Shown: positions 45,802 through 57,407 of the stretch, piece after piece
Position numbering within the stretch: position 1 is the first letter of the stretch
Layout of the letters: each line of letters opens with the position of its first letter
DNA from: Myrica gale
Lineage: Eukaryota; Streptophyta; Magnoliopsida; Fagales; Myricaceae
Reading direction: 5' to 3'
Assembly: GCA_963930655.1 (NCBI GenBank)
Contig: OZ005605.1
Span: 14,205,501-14,269,500 of the forward strand
Length of the DNA: 64,000 nt
The notes under the pieces: model-generated
The model's input: the letters and a program-made list of their open reading frames with translations, nothing else
What the model was told of the DNA's origin: nothing
The model's database searches: none
Made by a program: the position numbers and the translations under genes

Positions 45802-46329
45802 GTAAGTGTCTTCTTATACAACTTCACAGAATCCATCAGACTAGTTTCTAGATTTCTAATAAGAATCTATACTCACTGGTTTGCTAGTGACAAGGCAGTG
45901 GTAGTAGATAACTGGAGGGATGTTAACTGGATGGATGTAACATCCCTCCTATTTAATTATCTCTAATTAGATATTATTTGATTAATTATATGATTTGTGG
46001 CTGATTTAATTTGCAAAAGTATTCCAGGATACAATGAATACAATAAAATTCACAAAACGAACATTCAAAATCTCAAATAAAATCCAACACAGACACCACT
46101 ACCTTTACTACAAACTCTAACAACTTTTCATACAAAATTCATTATTTTTTCAAAAAAAAAAATTAACAAATCTTCTCTCCATACTTTGTCACCATACTTC
46201 AATATTTTTTTATTAAAAAATTATATCAAATCATCTCTTTCTACACCTTTTTAAAAACTTCAATAAAAAAAATTAAATATCTTATTTTACATCAACTTTT
46301 AGGGAAATATACAAATATCACACTGGGTT

Positions 46330-46860
46330 TTAACGCCTTTTGTGAAATCTCACCGGGTTTTAAAAAGTTTCAAATTACTCACTAGTTTTATCATTTTGTA
46401 TAAAAACTCACTGAACTCAATGTCGTTAGCCCCGTTTAACGAAAATTCATCACATCCAATCACAATATGACACGTGTCACTAAATAAATGAAAATAAAAA
46501 ATAAATCTAAAATTAACAAAAAAAAGTATTATTAATTTAAAACAAAAACAAAAGGATCGAGCAATCCCGATCCTTTCACGGCGGAGGGGGAATCCCGCCT
46601 CCGCCTCTGGCTGCCGGGGGAGGAGGGTCTCTCCCCTCCACCTCTGGGTGCCCAATTCTGGGCGGCCATGGGTGGACCTCCTCCACTCGTTGGCGTGGGT
46701 GGACCTCCCTCTGGCCGCCTAGAGGTGGAGGGGGGGATTCCCCCTCCGCCGAGAAAGCTAGAATGTCTATTTGAACAAAAATGGACCCCCTCATATTCTT
46801 GAAGCTTCATTCGTTCGAGCGCTCTAAATTCGACTCTTTTTTTAGGGGGCAAATTATATT
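46330..46860. repeat. GC-rich foldback region within AT-rich DNA
   Basis: Perfect 18-bp inverted arms CGGCGGAGGGGGAATCCC (46579-46596) and GGGATTCCCCCTCCGCCG (46734-46751) enclose a CCACCT/AGGTGG-rich centre with further internal pairing. Composition changes sharply at both sides. The flanks (CACTGGGTTTTAACG, CACCGGGTTTTAAAA) look like part of a MITE. No protein is supported despite several open frames. Confidence 0.65.
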
Positions 46861-47099
46861 ATGGAGTTTGAAAGAGATTAATTATTTTTGGAGGGAAGGG
46901 GGGATTGTATTTTCTGATGAGTAATAAAATGGACATGATAATATGGTGGACCAAAAAAGAACTCAAACAATGGAAGGCGTACGTGAACCACAACCAAAAG
47001 AGAAAAACTATCATTTGATTTGATTTGATTGATGTTCACATGCTAACTCATACACTTGACTACACCTAATGAAAAACAAAAGGAAGACACTTACGACAA

Positions 47100-48077
47100 T
47101 TTTTGCCCATCTTTATTACATGACACGGTTTCCTTAAGGTCAGACACCAACAAAAACGAAAGAGACAAAAGACTAGTCCAGAAACATGCGTGGCTCACTT
47201 GAAGACATACATTGCCATTTGCTGGACAATTTTCTATACCTGTCCAGAATACCCCTTCCGCGGGGATGACAGTGAAAGGAAATGCAATAGCCAACGATAG
47301 AGAACACTTAAACCAAATCTCAAAAGTCACTTTCTGATAGGTAAAACAGACATTTTCAACCAAAAAAAAGGGGGGCATTTAGGAGATTGTACTTTTCACA
47401 GTCAGTGTTACCAAACAAGACCAATTTCATCTAGTTTTAATTTTGTTTAAGGATCAAGTCGTTACTTCACAAACAAAATGATCACGTGCTGCTGTGCAAG
47501 TGAGTTATTGGACATCCAAGTCCAAGATGATAGAGAATCTAACTAGACAGTGCAATTATCTAAAATTGATAATTGGTGGATAAAATATCCCAAACATGTA
47601 CGTCTCCTCAGACTACTACAATTCATCAATTTGTACCTTTTATTAGAAAAAATTAAGATCACGCTACATGAAATATCTTTAGCCTATTTCAATTAAATAT
47701 TCATTTAAATGCATAAATTTATGAATTTTGATCTTTTGAAAACTGAATACGATTAACTTAGTAATTTAAACTCAAAAGTGATATTGGCCCTAAGTTTGAA
47801 AATGCAAAGTAATTTAATCTCGAAACTCTACATTATGCTGTCATTGATCAACAATAAATATATCCAATTACTTACTCACAAAAGTATTATTGATCAGCAA
47901 TAAAATCTCACAGATAGCATAACAGGAATAGCAACTCCAATTAAATTAGAAATATTGACTATCATGATATACAATAATCTCATGGTACTGGTATAAACTA
48001 TAATACTAAACTTATCTTATTTAATGGAAATTGATCACATGAAACAAGTCGAAGTAATCAGGTTACAACCCTTTGTT
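47100..48077. other. 3' flank of the ACD11-like gene; duplicated at 32432-33393
   Basis: No second gene is seen. The presence of the same sequence in the partial duplicate shows that the duplication extended beyond the transcription unit. Confidence 0.7.
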
Positions 48078-51000
48078 CTACCAATCTATACCCAATTCTC
48101 TTGAGAGGAAGAGTCTGTCAATGTACAGGCTTAGAGGAGCAGATGTAGCAATATAACTTTGCATTTCAACCCTTGACGATTCCTCTGAAAGCAACCATAT
48201 GTCATTAGTGGTGCTATAAATATAAACAAATGAAAAACTAGAAACCAAACAACACAAGATTCCCCTCCCAGCTGCCTCAACCGGGTTAACTTTTTTTTTT
48301 TTCACTTCCTGGTCACACAAAGACTCATTTATGAAAAGAAGGATTACAGATGCAAATATACTTTGGTTTGCATTAATAAGCCCACATCCTTATTCTCTGA
48401 TCGGCAAAGAGAGAAACACCCATAGGCCCTAAGGCTTCGGAGTAACGTCAAATTGAGTCAAATGGGTATTAGTTCAAAACAATCAACTGCGTCACCTATT
48501 GAATGCATCTAGAAAAGTTGTTTAAATACAAAAGCCCAGTAGCAGGAAAGCGTTGTGATAAATTTATTGACACTGTTAACTGAACAATTGTACTAATTGC
48601 TTCATGAACTCACCATCTTCATTGAGATTCTTCAACAGCTGTACCTTTGTAGGAATGGCATACATCCCTGCAGCTACTGCTTTCCTGATAGCCCACCCAT
48701 GGTGGGGAGCAAACACTTGTGTATAGGCCTTCGAAGCTGGATCCCTTAGGGAATTCCCTCTGCCATATGATCGTCAGCAACTGTTAGAACTCATTGAATC
48801 AAGCACAAAACATCATCTTCAACATCAAAGCTAATAATGCAAATAGATAAAAATTTATAAATTTCTACTCAGAAAAGGAAATGTACTATTATTTTCTTGG
48901 TACGTTAAATTTTTTGTATCTAATAGCCTAGTGGATTTGACAAGACATATTTTCAGGACTACTGCATTAGAACCCAAGAATTTAAAACAGTATTAGCTCT
49001 CCTTGCTGTGATGGAATCTAACCATTCGCTGTTAAGAGTACGTTCTGCTACAGGGATAAATTGGAATCTTGGAGAGAGAAGCATTTCTATTTCCCTCGTT
49101 ATGTACCAACTGACAAATCCACTGAAGGTATTCATGTAGTACATGAAAGTTCTTATCTAGACCACCTCAAATAGTTGAATCATGTAAAATATATCTCAAG
49201 GATATTGTATTTATATACGGGGAGTCCCAATAGAAATTTGATAAAAGAAAGTAATATATAATTTCCAAAGAATGGCTGCTTTTCAACAGTATACATTCTA
49301 CAGTTATAAACAAATCCATGGCCCTATTGCCAGCACGACCTAGTTCCTCACCAACTATTGATACACAACCACATAACAATCACCAAGTTCTGCAATGAAA
49401 TTCTGACCTAACCAAATGTAGTTGATGCTCTCATCCCAATTCTAGAAATCCAACCCCCCCCCCCTAAAAAAAAAAGATACAACCACACCTTTAAAGTACT
49501 TCTCTACTTTCATGAAACCCGTATATAAATGAATACCCTCAAGGACATTGGATATCCAATCCATTTGAAAAGGAAACTGGTATTCTTGCCCACTTCACTG
49601 TTCTTTTGTATCTACTTCGGTTTTCACAATATTACATCCCATATGTTCGTATTTCGACTGATTGGTGGTTCTAAAGTCCCTCGAAGAAGTTGAAGATCTG
49701 AGCAAGGTTTTCTTATCTTAGGAGAATCAGACCTCGTATTATACGGTCGAGTAACTACATAATATAACCTTTAAGATTTACACAGTCTAAATTGTTTCCT
49801 TCTTTCCTTTTATTCCTAGGGAATAGGGTCAGGACGGATTTTTATTCTTTTCCCTTGCGGTTGTGATGGGGAAGGGGGCATGAATTCCTAAATAATGATT
49901 CAATCGACAAATTTTCTAATGTAGACAACACCCGTGTCAATAAAATGATCTAGTGATGTTTGAGGGTGAAAATTTTGAGTATTGGGGTTTGGGAAATATT
50001 ATAAAGTAAAGATATGTTATGGGAGTTGGTGAAAAAGTAAAGAGAGAGAAGATTTTTAATAAGTATTATAATAATAATAAATTATGTGGTGAATTTTTTA
50101 TGATTAAACCCAAATATTTGAGCTCAAATATTTGGGCACCAAACATACATGATTAATATCAAGACAGCCCCAAAGAACTGATCCCTATCCAAAAGAAAAC
50201 AGTTTATTGATAAATGCACCAGCGTCTTCTTCAAAAAGTGGAATTTTTTCACTTAGCTTCTTTTCCAGTTCTTGTATCAACATATTACCCAGATTCTCTT
50301 ATTGAAAATTCCAATTTGACTACTTCATGCTAGTGTTATTCTTCAGTAATCAATTCAACACATGCCTCCAAACACACTGAATAGAAATAAGAAATTTTCT
50401 GGTGACTCAACACTATCATGTAAAGAGTTATTTGGATTGAGCAAAACGCTAATAAAGAAGTTAAGGATATACGTACTCTGTTGCTAGCATCTGCTCAAAG
50501 AGTACCCTGACCATGTCAAGGCCACGTTTCACTTTCAAGAGGTTTCTCGAATGACTTCCAGCTTTCCTTACAGTGTTCGCCTCTATATCTCGATCAAGCA
50601 AAGCCTGCAAGGTCCCAATAGACTTCGACGCCTCTGCAAGATCTTTAACCTGTGCTCATCAAGCAGCCAATCAATTAAGACTAAAATAGTCAAAATCATA
50701 TACGGATTATATATATTTATCCTCGTTATTGGGTTATCATATCCAAATGGTATGGACACAGCCCTAGATTTGACGTTCTTGGTCGTTGAAGAAATCTAGA
50801 AAAAGACAAAAAAAAAAAAAGATTGGCACTTTGGCAGTTTAAATTTCAACTTTATTTTCCATTAAAATATCCTCTGCAATCAAGCAGGACAGTACTCACT
50901 ATTATTCACAAGTAAGGGCGGCTCGATCAATGAGTTGGAACTTCATTTGGTTGCCAAGACAACAGAGAAAGATATCGAGCCATCGAGGAATACATAAGTA

Positions 51001-51501
51001 CCGGGTAAATGGAGTCAAAATGGCAGTTCATTTCGTTTTCCTACAAATTTATTGGGTGTTTGATAAGAAAACTGAGAAAGAACGGCATGTAAACTCCAAT
51101 ACATACTATTGTTCTATGAAGAGGTAATAAATCGCAGACAAAAAGGTTGGTTTAAATTATATAACTCTCGAAATAGTTGAGCTTCTATTCTCTCTTTCTA
51201 CGATCACCACGAGAAATCGACGGCTTTAAACATGTTAATTCAATACCGTACGTGGATTGGAGTTTTCTCCGGAACCAAGAAGGGTTGAAAGAGATTGGGC
51301 GCGGTGTACCTTGGCGACGTAGTCCGTCTCCGCGAACTTGAAGGCGATGCCCAAGCAGCCAAAGAGAGGCGAGAGGAGAGAGCACGCCCGGGAGAATGGC
51401 GCGACCTCCACGTCTGCAATTTGGGAATCAACTGTGGCTGCGAGCTTCTTGAACGCCTCCGATATATTCCTCAGTGGCTTCCCGTCGTCCAGGTCCGCCA
51501 T
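48078..51501 (-). CDS. ACD11: ACD11-like glycolipid transfer protein (GLTP domain), four exons
   Basis: Exons on the minus strand are 51310-51501, 50477-50649, 48614-48759 and 48078-48184. They sum to 618 bases, i.e. 205 residues plus TAG, against about 206 for Arabidopsis ACD11. All introns are GT-AG with compatible phases (after codon 64, then phases 2 and 1). Family landmarks in order are ISEAFKKLAATVDSQ, FSRACSLLSPLFGCLGIAFK, VKDLAEASKSIGTLQALLD, RNLLKVKRGLDMVRVLFEQM, GNSLRDPASKAYTQVFAPHH, GWAIRKAVAAGMYAIPTKVQ and the C-terminal DRLFLSRELGIDW. The Asp, Asn, Arg/Lys and His of the ceramide-1-phosphate head-group site (DRDIEAN, RNLLKVKRGLD, HHGW) are present. The Arabidopsis protein moves ceramide-1-phosphate between membranes and restrains programmed cell death. 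No disabling change was seen. A MITE sits in intron 2. Confidence 0.95.
49956..50145. mobile_element. MITE in intron 2 of the ACD11-like gene
   Basis: The ends are ATGTTTGAGGGTGAAAATTT and, inverted from the right, ATGTTTGGTGCCCAAATATT. The right part holds a perfect 28-bp palindrome of two 14-base arms (CCCAAATATTTGAG/CTCAAATATTTGGG) at 50109-50136. The interior GGTGAAAAAGTAAAGAGAG is shared with sequences at 51898 and 59830, so it is a dispersed family. No target duplication was resolved. Confidence 0.65.
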
Positions 51502-51721
51502 TGCAGGAAGATGTCTCTATCTCTCTCAACCCGGTCAACCTTTGGTTTAGAGAAATCGGAAATTTCTTTGCTGTTGTCTCGAATGGAAATGGAAAAAACT
51601 TTATAAGCAAAAAGACAGAAAAAGAATAAAAATGGAATACGTACTCTGTTACTAAGCAAAGATGCTAAAAAAAAAAAAGCAAAGATGCTCAGCTACACAA
51701 GCTAAAAAAATCATAATATTA
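51502..51721 (-). promoter_or_regulatory. Promoter/5' leader region of the ACD11-like gene
   Basis: This is the only unoccupied upstream sequence between the ATG (51501) and a MITE-like block at 51722. It contains a C/T-rich initiator-like area just before the ATG (on the minus strand) and A-rich runs at 51640-51690. No confident TATA box was picked. Confidence 0.4.
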
Positions 51722-51938
51722 GGGATGTTTGGTTTATAAAAACTTGTAAAATTAGAATTTATATATTAGAGTTTTATAAAATTTTGTATTAAAGTTGATG
51801 AAAAGTTTTAAAAATATTTAATTTTATTAGCATATGTAAAAAAGTGTATAAGAGAGATGATTTGATGTAATTTTTTAATAAAAAAATATTAGAGCCGGGT
51901 GAAAAAGTAAATAGAGAAAAGATTTGTTGATTTTTTTT
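51722..51938. repeat. MITE-like block, perhaps cut by the Mutator-like element
   Basis: Begins GGGATGTTTGGTTTATAAAA and contains GGTGAAAAAGTAAATAGAG. A possible inverted end (ACTCTTGCAAACAAACTTT) lies beyond the next element near 58380, so the MITE may have been split by it. The match is weak. Confidence 0.4.
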
Positions 51939-52165
51939 GAAAAATTGACAATTTGGTTCTTTAGTTTTGACCTTTATGACAAAATAGTTACTAGGATTTT
52001 TTTATTTTTATTTTCTAGTCAATGAGTCCATATGCTTGTGACTTTTTACTCCTTTTGTCACTCCTTTTGTCTTTCTAACGAAATCAACCAACACATAATC
52101 ACCTTCTTCGGCTCAGAGTTGTTAGCTTTGATGGGTTGCGAGAAGGTGCAGTTGACAACGACGAC
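51939..52165 (+). repeat. Left TIR of the Mutator-like element
   Basis: Inverted match to 57920-58262, including GTTGTTAGCTTTGATGGGTT against GTTGTCAGCGTTGATGGGTT. The inner part corresponds to the leader of the HSF fragment on the other side. Confidence 0.78.
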
Positions 52166-52563
52166 AGAGGATAACAAGTGTTGTCAACAATAGTTTAAGC
52201 TCTGCTACAAAGTTCCAAACTCCCACTACCAACAACTTCTTCTCCCTCTCTTTCTCTTTAGCCGCAGAGTATGTCAAGTGTCGCCACTTCTCTCTTTGAA
52301 CTAGGAGCGGGCGTGGCTAGCTTGCTGGCAAGTGTTTCCCCTCTCTTGGACAAGTATCTTCAGTTCATAATTCTCAATCAAGATTATCACCCAAATGTTA
52401 AGCAGTCGGTCAAAAGATATTAATGATAATATATAGCAACAAAAATCCTAATCGTATGCATAAAACATCAACAAAATACAGGGTAAGGCCATGGTGTACC
52501 ATAACAGGAAAGAAATATAAGCGCTAGGTGAAAGGATCTCATAACTCCCAGTGGTAAGAAAAT

Positions 52564-52929
52564 TGATGATGCCAAAATCACCAAGAGTCGGGAGGCGATC
52601 AGACCTGAAAGGGAACAAGAAGAGGAGTGGTGTTGGATGTTGAGACTCCAATGTCTAAGTTAGATCTAAAGAAGAGTTTAGTCTAATGAAGTAATTAAAC
52701 TTAGAAAATATAATGGGGGTACCGGTCTTATATAGGATGCGGGTGCCACAATCATAAAAGGGAGTTTAATACCGTGAGCACTAGGACTCCTTAAAGAACC
52801 AGGCGGGAAGATATGGGGGGTTAATTCATATTTGTGCGACCTGGGTGCCTTGAACACGCCTATGGTCTTAGGCAGGACCGTAGATGGGTTAGTATATTTT
52901 GATGGGCTGGGCCGGTCATATTACTTACA
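52564..52929 (-). repeat. 3' LTR of the Tat-lineage element
   Basis: Matches 56858-57222 and, inverted, the remnant at 6025-6391. Shared landmarks are GAAAATATAATGGGGGTAC, TCTTATATAGGATGCG and GGGTTAATTCATATTTGTGC. Confidence 0.88.
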
Positions 52930-52969
52930 CGGTAGGTATGAACGCTCATTTCTACTGGGACCATGGATA

Positions 52970-53290
52970 TCGTGCCATAAGCTAGACTGAACGGTGTCTC
53001 TCCTATAGGAGTTCGATCTGTTGTTCGATAGGCCTAGAGGACTCCTGGAAGTTTTTCTGCCCATGCTCCTTTTCTACTGTTGAGTTTAGCCTTAGCATGT
53101 TAACAATTGTCCGGTTTGTGACCTCTACTTGCCCATTAGCTTGAGAATTGGCTGCCAACTGTCGAATTGCTTTCCATTGTCGGAGATTAGAACTCTTGGT
53201 ATGCTGAATCTACATATGATAGAGGACCATACAAACCTCCGGATATGTTCTTATGTGATGGATGCTAAAGTTTGGGCTTCTACCTACTTA
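52970..53290 (-). pseudogene. Gypsy integrase C-terminal part
   Basis: Minus-strand translation gives SQANGQVEVTNRTIVNMLR (the block carrying the catalytic Glu) and, after a stop and frame change, TPIGETPFSLAYGTISMVPV. These are conserved in Tat/Athila integrases. The rest of the core is broken. Confidence 0.75.
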
Positions 53291-53859
53291 GTGAAGTAGT
53301 CGATCGCTACTACCAAGAACTTCACTTGCTCTTTCCCCGAGCAAAAAAGATCATACGATGTTGATCCCCCACTGTGAAAAGGGCCATGGGGAACTGACCA
53401 AGGTAATATTTTTCACTAGCAGTCATTGGATGGTTACATTGCGCTGGCACTTGTCCCAGCTTTTTACCATGACCCTCCTCTTGCATAGTTCCTGCATATC
53501 CCTTCGTGGATTTCCCAGATAACATACTCTCCTTCAAGGGGAGCTAGGTATCGGAGGAGAGGTCCGGAGAAACTTCATTTGTAGAGCTCATTCAATTGTA
53601 TTGTGTACTGAGTAGCCTTCATTCGTATTTTTCTAGCCTCTCCTCTATCAACTGAGAGATCTTCGGAAAGGAGAAAACGGTTGATTGGTGCACCCCACCA
53701 TTCCCCTTGGATTATTTGCCACACCACATGTGTTGAAGCAAATGGAAGGCTTATCCAAGATTTTAAGGGGGACATCTACATGACTCTCCACATAGTAAGG
53801 GTTTGAAGCCATCTGAGCCAAGCTGTTGGCCAGGGAATTATCCTCGCGAGGTATCTACT

Positions 53860-54210
53860 TTATGGAGAAATGTTTAAAGAGATGTGTAAGTTCCAGTATA
53901 CGAGCCAAATACACTTTCATATTGTCTCCTTTTGCTACAAACTCCCCTCTGACTAGGCCAACCACAAGTTAGGAGTCGTTGTGCATGTTGATTCCATCAG
54001 CACCCAAGAAACTTGGGATGCTAAGGCCTGCTAGGACGACTTCGTACTCGGCTTCATTGTTTGTAGCTTTGAAGTTGAACGGGAGGGCATATCGTACGAT
54101 CATCTGATCGGTGACATCAAAACCAAGCCTGCACCACTGGCCCACTTGTTTAAGGAGCCATCGACATCAGCAGTCCAGACATGTTTCGCTGGGGGAGGGT
54201 TGCTCTAGCC
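53860..54210 (-). pseudogene. Second RNase H (aRNH) of the Tat lineage
   Basis: WTADVDGSLNKWASGAGLVL is the first catalytic block of the additional RNase H. It is followed in a shifted frame by FKATNNEAEYEVVLAGL (catalytic Glu), GADGINMHNDS with a stop at the usual Gln, and VVGLVRGEFVAKG. The presence of this domain is diagnostic of Tat-type gypsy elements. Confidence 0.8.
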
Positions 54211-54439
54211 AGTCGCTCGAGCTATGTGTACATCTTCAATTTCAAACATAAAATCAGCTAGGACCTATCTGCGAGTTGCTGTGTGGGGTTGGTATTTGAT
54301 GTCAAACTCACCTAAATCAATGACCCATTGTGTCAATGCCCAGAGGTTTCGATGTTTTGTAATGCTTTCTTTAACGGTAGGCTGGTGAGAACTACAAGTG
54401 TGTGAGCTTGGAAATATGGTCCGAGCTTCCGTGTTATGA

Positions 54440-54860
54440 CAAGGAAGGCAAATGTCACTTTCTCTATAGTGGAATATTATTCTTCGACCCCTCGTAGAGC
54501 CTTGCTAATATAGTATATGGGACGTTGGTGTCCGTCCTCTTCGTTGAGCCAGACGGTGCTTGGGGCCCAGTCGATGACGGCTAGGAATTGGTAGAGTGTA
54601 TCGCCTTGGTTCGGATGACTGAGTAATGGTGGGCTACTAAGATATTCTTTAAGCTGAGCGAACATCATGGTACACTAATCAGTTCATGCAAAGCTGGTGC
54701 GGAGAGTTTTGAAGAATGACAAACATTTGTCGGAAGATTGGGATATGAACCGATTGAGGGCCAATACTTTGCCAATGAGATGTTGCATCTCCTGCATGAT
54801 GTCAGTCTCCTTGTGGCTTTCCTCCACTATCTGGCAAGATTCACCTTTGAGGGCAGAGTA
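54440..54860 (-). pseudogene. Gypsy RNase H / RT connection
   Basis: QHLIGKVLALNRFISQSSDK followed by CLSFFKTLR marks the RT-RNase H connection. FAQLKEYLSSPPLLSHPNQG, FLAVIDWAPSTVWLNEEDG and RPIYYISKALRG complete the first RNase H. The typical ALVSE of the catalytic region reads differently and a stop (TAG) lies at about 54690. Upstream RT motifs are absent. Confidence 0.82.
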
Positions 54861-54901
54861 GTAACAATCTCAAGTAGCCCACTGATATCCTTTGACAACA
54901 T

Positions 54902-55290
54902 CTAGTCGGAAGAGCACCTGATGATGGCGTTGTATGAGGACCATTTGTTGACTACGAGAAAATTGATGAGGGTGGTAACAGAGATGGGGTAAGTGCCCAT
55001 AGTTATCGATAACAGTACAGAGCCTACCGAACTGACCCGTTCTCCAGCGAAATCGAATAGCTCAATATCCCAAAGTACGAGAGGGGATTCTCTAATGCCC
55101 AATTGGTCAAAATCCTCGGAGAAGATTATATCGGCCGAACTACGGTTGTCGATGACATGTGCATCATTGTGAGATTGCAGGACTCCTTTTGCATCGGCTT
55201 CCGTGAATGTAATGGGTATTCCCTCTGTATGAGGTCGTTTGAAGTGTTGTTCTGCAAGAAAGATTTGTTGGTGTTGTACTTCCCACATGT
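54902..55290 (-). pseudogene. Gypsy protease region
   Basis: HVIDNRSSADIIFSEDFDQL corresponds to the retropepsin active site (DxGSSADIL), with the Gly changed to Arg. FDFAGERVSSVGSVLLSITMG and FLVVNKWSSYNAIIRCSSD follow, the usual flap and C-terminal blocks of Tat/Athila proteases. The RT that should follow is missing. Confidence 0.82.
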
Positions 55291-55439
55291 AATTCTTCTA
55301 TGCTCTCCTACTAGAGCACCTCCCCTTGGAGATGAGGTGGTGGGGGTAAGTCTAGCTGTGAGGGTAGATTGTTTGTGATGGGTTGGTGGTCCTGGAGTTG
55401 AGCGTATTCCCATTCTTAGCTGCAAGGTCGGTCTCGTCT

Positions 55440-56770
55440 AGGGGTGCCATGTTCTAGTATCAAGTGCTGCAGATTTCCTTATTGGAGCAAATACTCGATA
55501 TGTCGTTTAAGCTCATAATAGTCATCCGTGTTGTACTCGTGGTCTTTATGGAAATCGCAGTACTTGTTCCAATCTCGTCTCTCTGGTGGTGTTTTTAGAT
55601 TCTGAGGTCACTTAACATTTGGGTCTTGCCTTATCTGCATCAAAATCTTCCTAGGGGTAGTGTTAAGAGCTGTGAAAGTAGGGAGAAGACGTTGCTCCTG
55701 ACGCAGTTGATCATGTCGCATGGGTCGTGGTGAGCGGTCTCTGCCGATTCCTCGTCATGGATCTCTACAGTGAGAACGGTCAATGTCGTGAAAGGAGACG
55801 TGCAACGAACATGTCCTCGAAGTCCATGTGTTTTTATGATTTTGTCATGGCCACAGCAAAATTGGTCAGGGCCTTCCTCATGAGGGTTTTGAGGAAGTCG
55901 CTCGGTTGAAGGCTTGTAGTCAGAGCCATAAGTTTGGCCTCATTTTTAGCCTAGGAAACAGTGATTGCCTCGCGGTTGAAGCGCGCTACGAAATTGCATA
56001 GGTTTCTTTGGGTTTTCCTTGACACTGAACAGGTAGGAGGTCAGGCGTTTGATCCGTCCATTAGATATGAAGTGACTCATGAACTGCATGTTGATGGTGT
56101 TGAAGTCGTCGATGTTCCAGCTGGTAGACAAGAAAATCATTGTTGTGTTGATCCCTTAAGGGTTAATGAGAATGCACGGCAGAGGATGGCGTCTACATAG
56201 GATTGGACATGCATGTGCAAGCGGAAGATCTCCAAGTGCTCACAGGGATCGTCAGAATCGTCAAACAGTTCAATCTAGGATGGTCAAAAACTCGGGGGTA
56301 TGGAGAAGTCAGTCTGTTTTAGGGTCTTTCAGTTTGCTCAAATTTTGTTGAAGTAGTCATATATGTTCTGCCTATCCAGCCATCTACTCATTTAAGGCAG
56401 CCTGCCAATTATCTGATCCACGTTGTTTAGGAGGAGATTGGTGAGTTGAGCAGTTGTCTACATTTTCTTCATGTGAGGGAGATATATGTCAATGTGGAAG
56501 GGACGAAGGAGTTGTAGTATGTGGGATGATGTTGTTCTGGTGGACAAGATTGTCGATGGTCTGAACCAAGGTGGCCAGCAACGCATCGCTGTTGGGGATG
56601 AGTTTCGAGTTCGTTACAGCGTTGCTGTTGGGGACGATCACTCCATTGTTGTCGAGTTCCAAGTTCGTCACTGCGTTGTTGTTGAGTACGATCACCGCAT
56701 TGCTGTTGTGGACAAGTTCCGAGTTCATCACCTGAGGTGGTTGATCCCTGTTAGGTATCTCAGTAGAGGA
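55440..56770 (-). pseudogene. Tat-lineage gag remnants
   Basis: KYCDFHKDHEYNTDDYYELK followed by RHIEYLLQ (near 55480-55570) is the zinc-like C-terminal block of Tat-lineage gag. Upstream fragments in several frames (FMSHFISNGRIKRLTSYLFS near 56070; VQTIDNLVHQNN near 56540) belong to the capsid part and N-terminus. Asn-Val-rich repeats (LELDNNGVIVPNSNAV) lie near 56600-56700. Confidence 0.75.
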
Positions 56771-56857
56771 AGTCATCTTGGAGAAGGGTGCGAACAAGAT
56801 GGTCGAAGGGAGTTTTAGAGGAGGTTTTTTTTCTAAAATTCCACCGATGTCGCTAAC

Positions 56858-57222
56858 TGATGACGTCAATATCACCAAGTGTTAGAGCCGATCAGACCCG
56901 AAAGGGAACAAGAAGACATGCGACATCAGATGTGGATACTTCGATGCCTAAGTTAGATCTCAAGAAGAGTTTAGTCTTGATAAGTAATTAAGCTTAGAAA
57001 ATATAATGGGGGTACATGTCTTATATAGGATGCGAGTGTCATTGTCCTAAAAGGAGTTGAATACATTGAGCCCTAGGACTCCTTGAAGAGCCAGACGATA
57101 AGATTTGGGGGGATTAATTCATATTTGTGCGGGTTGGGGCCTTGAACACGCATGTGGTCTTGGCCAAGTTCGTAGATGGGTTATTGTATTTTGATAGGTT
57201 GGGTCAGTGATATTATGACCCA
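56858..57222 (-). repeat. 5' LTR of the Tat-lineage element
   Basis: Starts TGATGACGTCAATATCACC on the plus strand and ends ATTATGACCCA. Similar to 52564-52929 with many scattered substitutions, so the insertion is not recent. Confidence 0.88.
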
Positions 57223-57237
57223 TGAAAAACTAATATA

Positions 57238-57407
57238 GGATGTGTTCGGTTGCTATGAATCCTCAGGATTCTTTAGAATTCTCAGAATACAAAATTTTTT
57301 TACAACCAAACATCATTTTTAACACCACATACAAATAACTACAACACGCATACCAATAAAGTTAACCTCACCTAAAAATTCTCAAAATTTACTCTAATCG
57401 AACATCC
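57238..57407. mobile_element. Small MITE, 170 bp
   Basis: Ends GGATGTGTTCGGTTG and, inverted from the right, GGATGTTCGATTA. No coding capacity; target duplication unclear. Confidence 0.6.

Larger units (their letters stand above)
44240..46005. repeat. Second copy of the 18.8/25.5-kb repeat, interrupted by a hAT-like element
   Basis: Bases 44240-44401 and 45802-46005 match 18780-18881 joined to 25530-25780. This copy lacks the CACTA-like insertion but carries the 1.4-kb element at 44402-45801, so the two copies serve as each other's empty site. Confidence 0.88.
52564..57222 (-). mobile_element. Tat-lineage Ty3/gypsy element, RT deleted, nested in the Mutator-like element
   Basis: Short LTRs of 366 and 365 bp (52564-52929 and 56858-57222) flank minus-strand fragments in the order gag, protease, RNase H, second (archaeal-type-like) RNase H, integrase. 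On the minus strand, next to the 5' LTR, GTTAGCGACATCGGTGG resembles the primer site of Tat/Ogre elements. The second RNase H and the gag type support Tat lineage. At 4.7 kb it is far shorter than normal for the lineage and lacks the RT palm. No clear target duplication was found. Confidence 0.85.
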
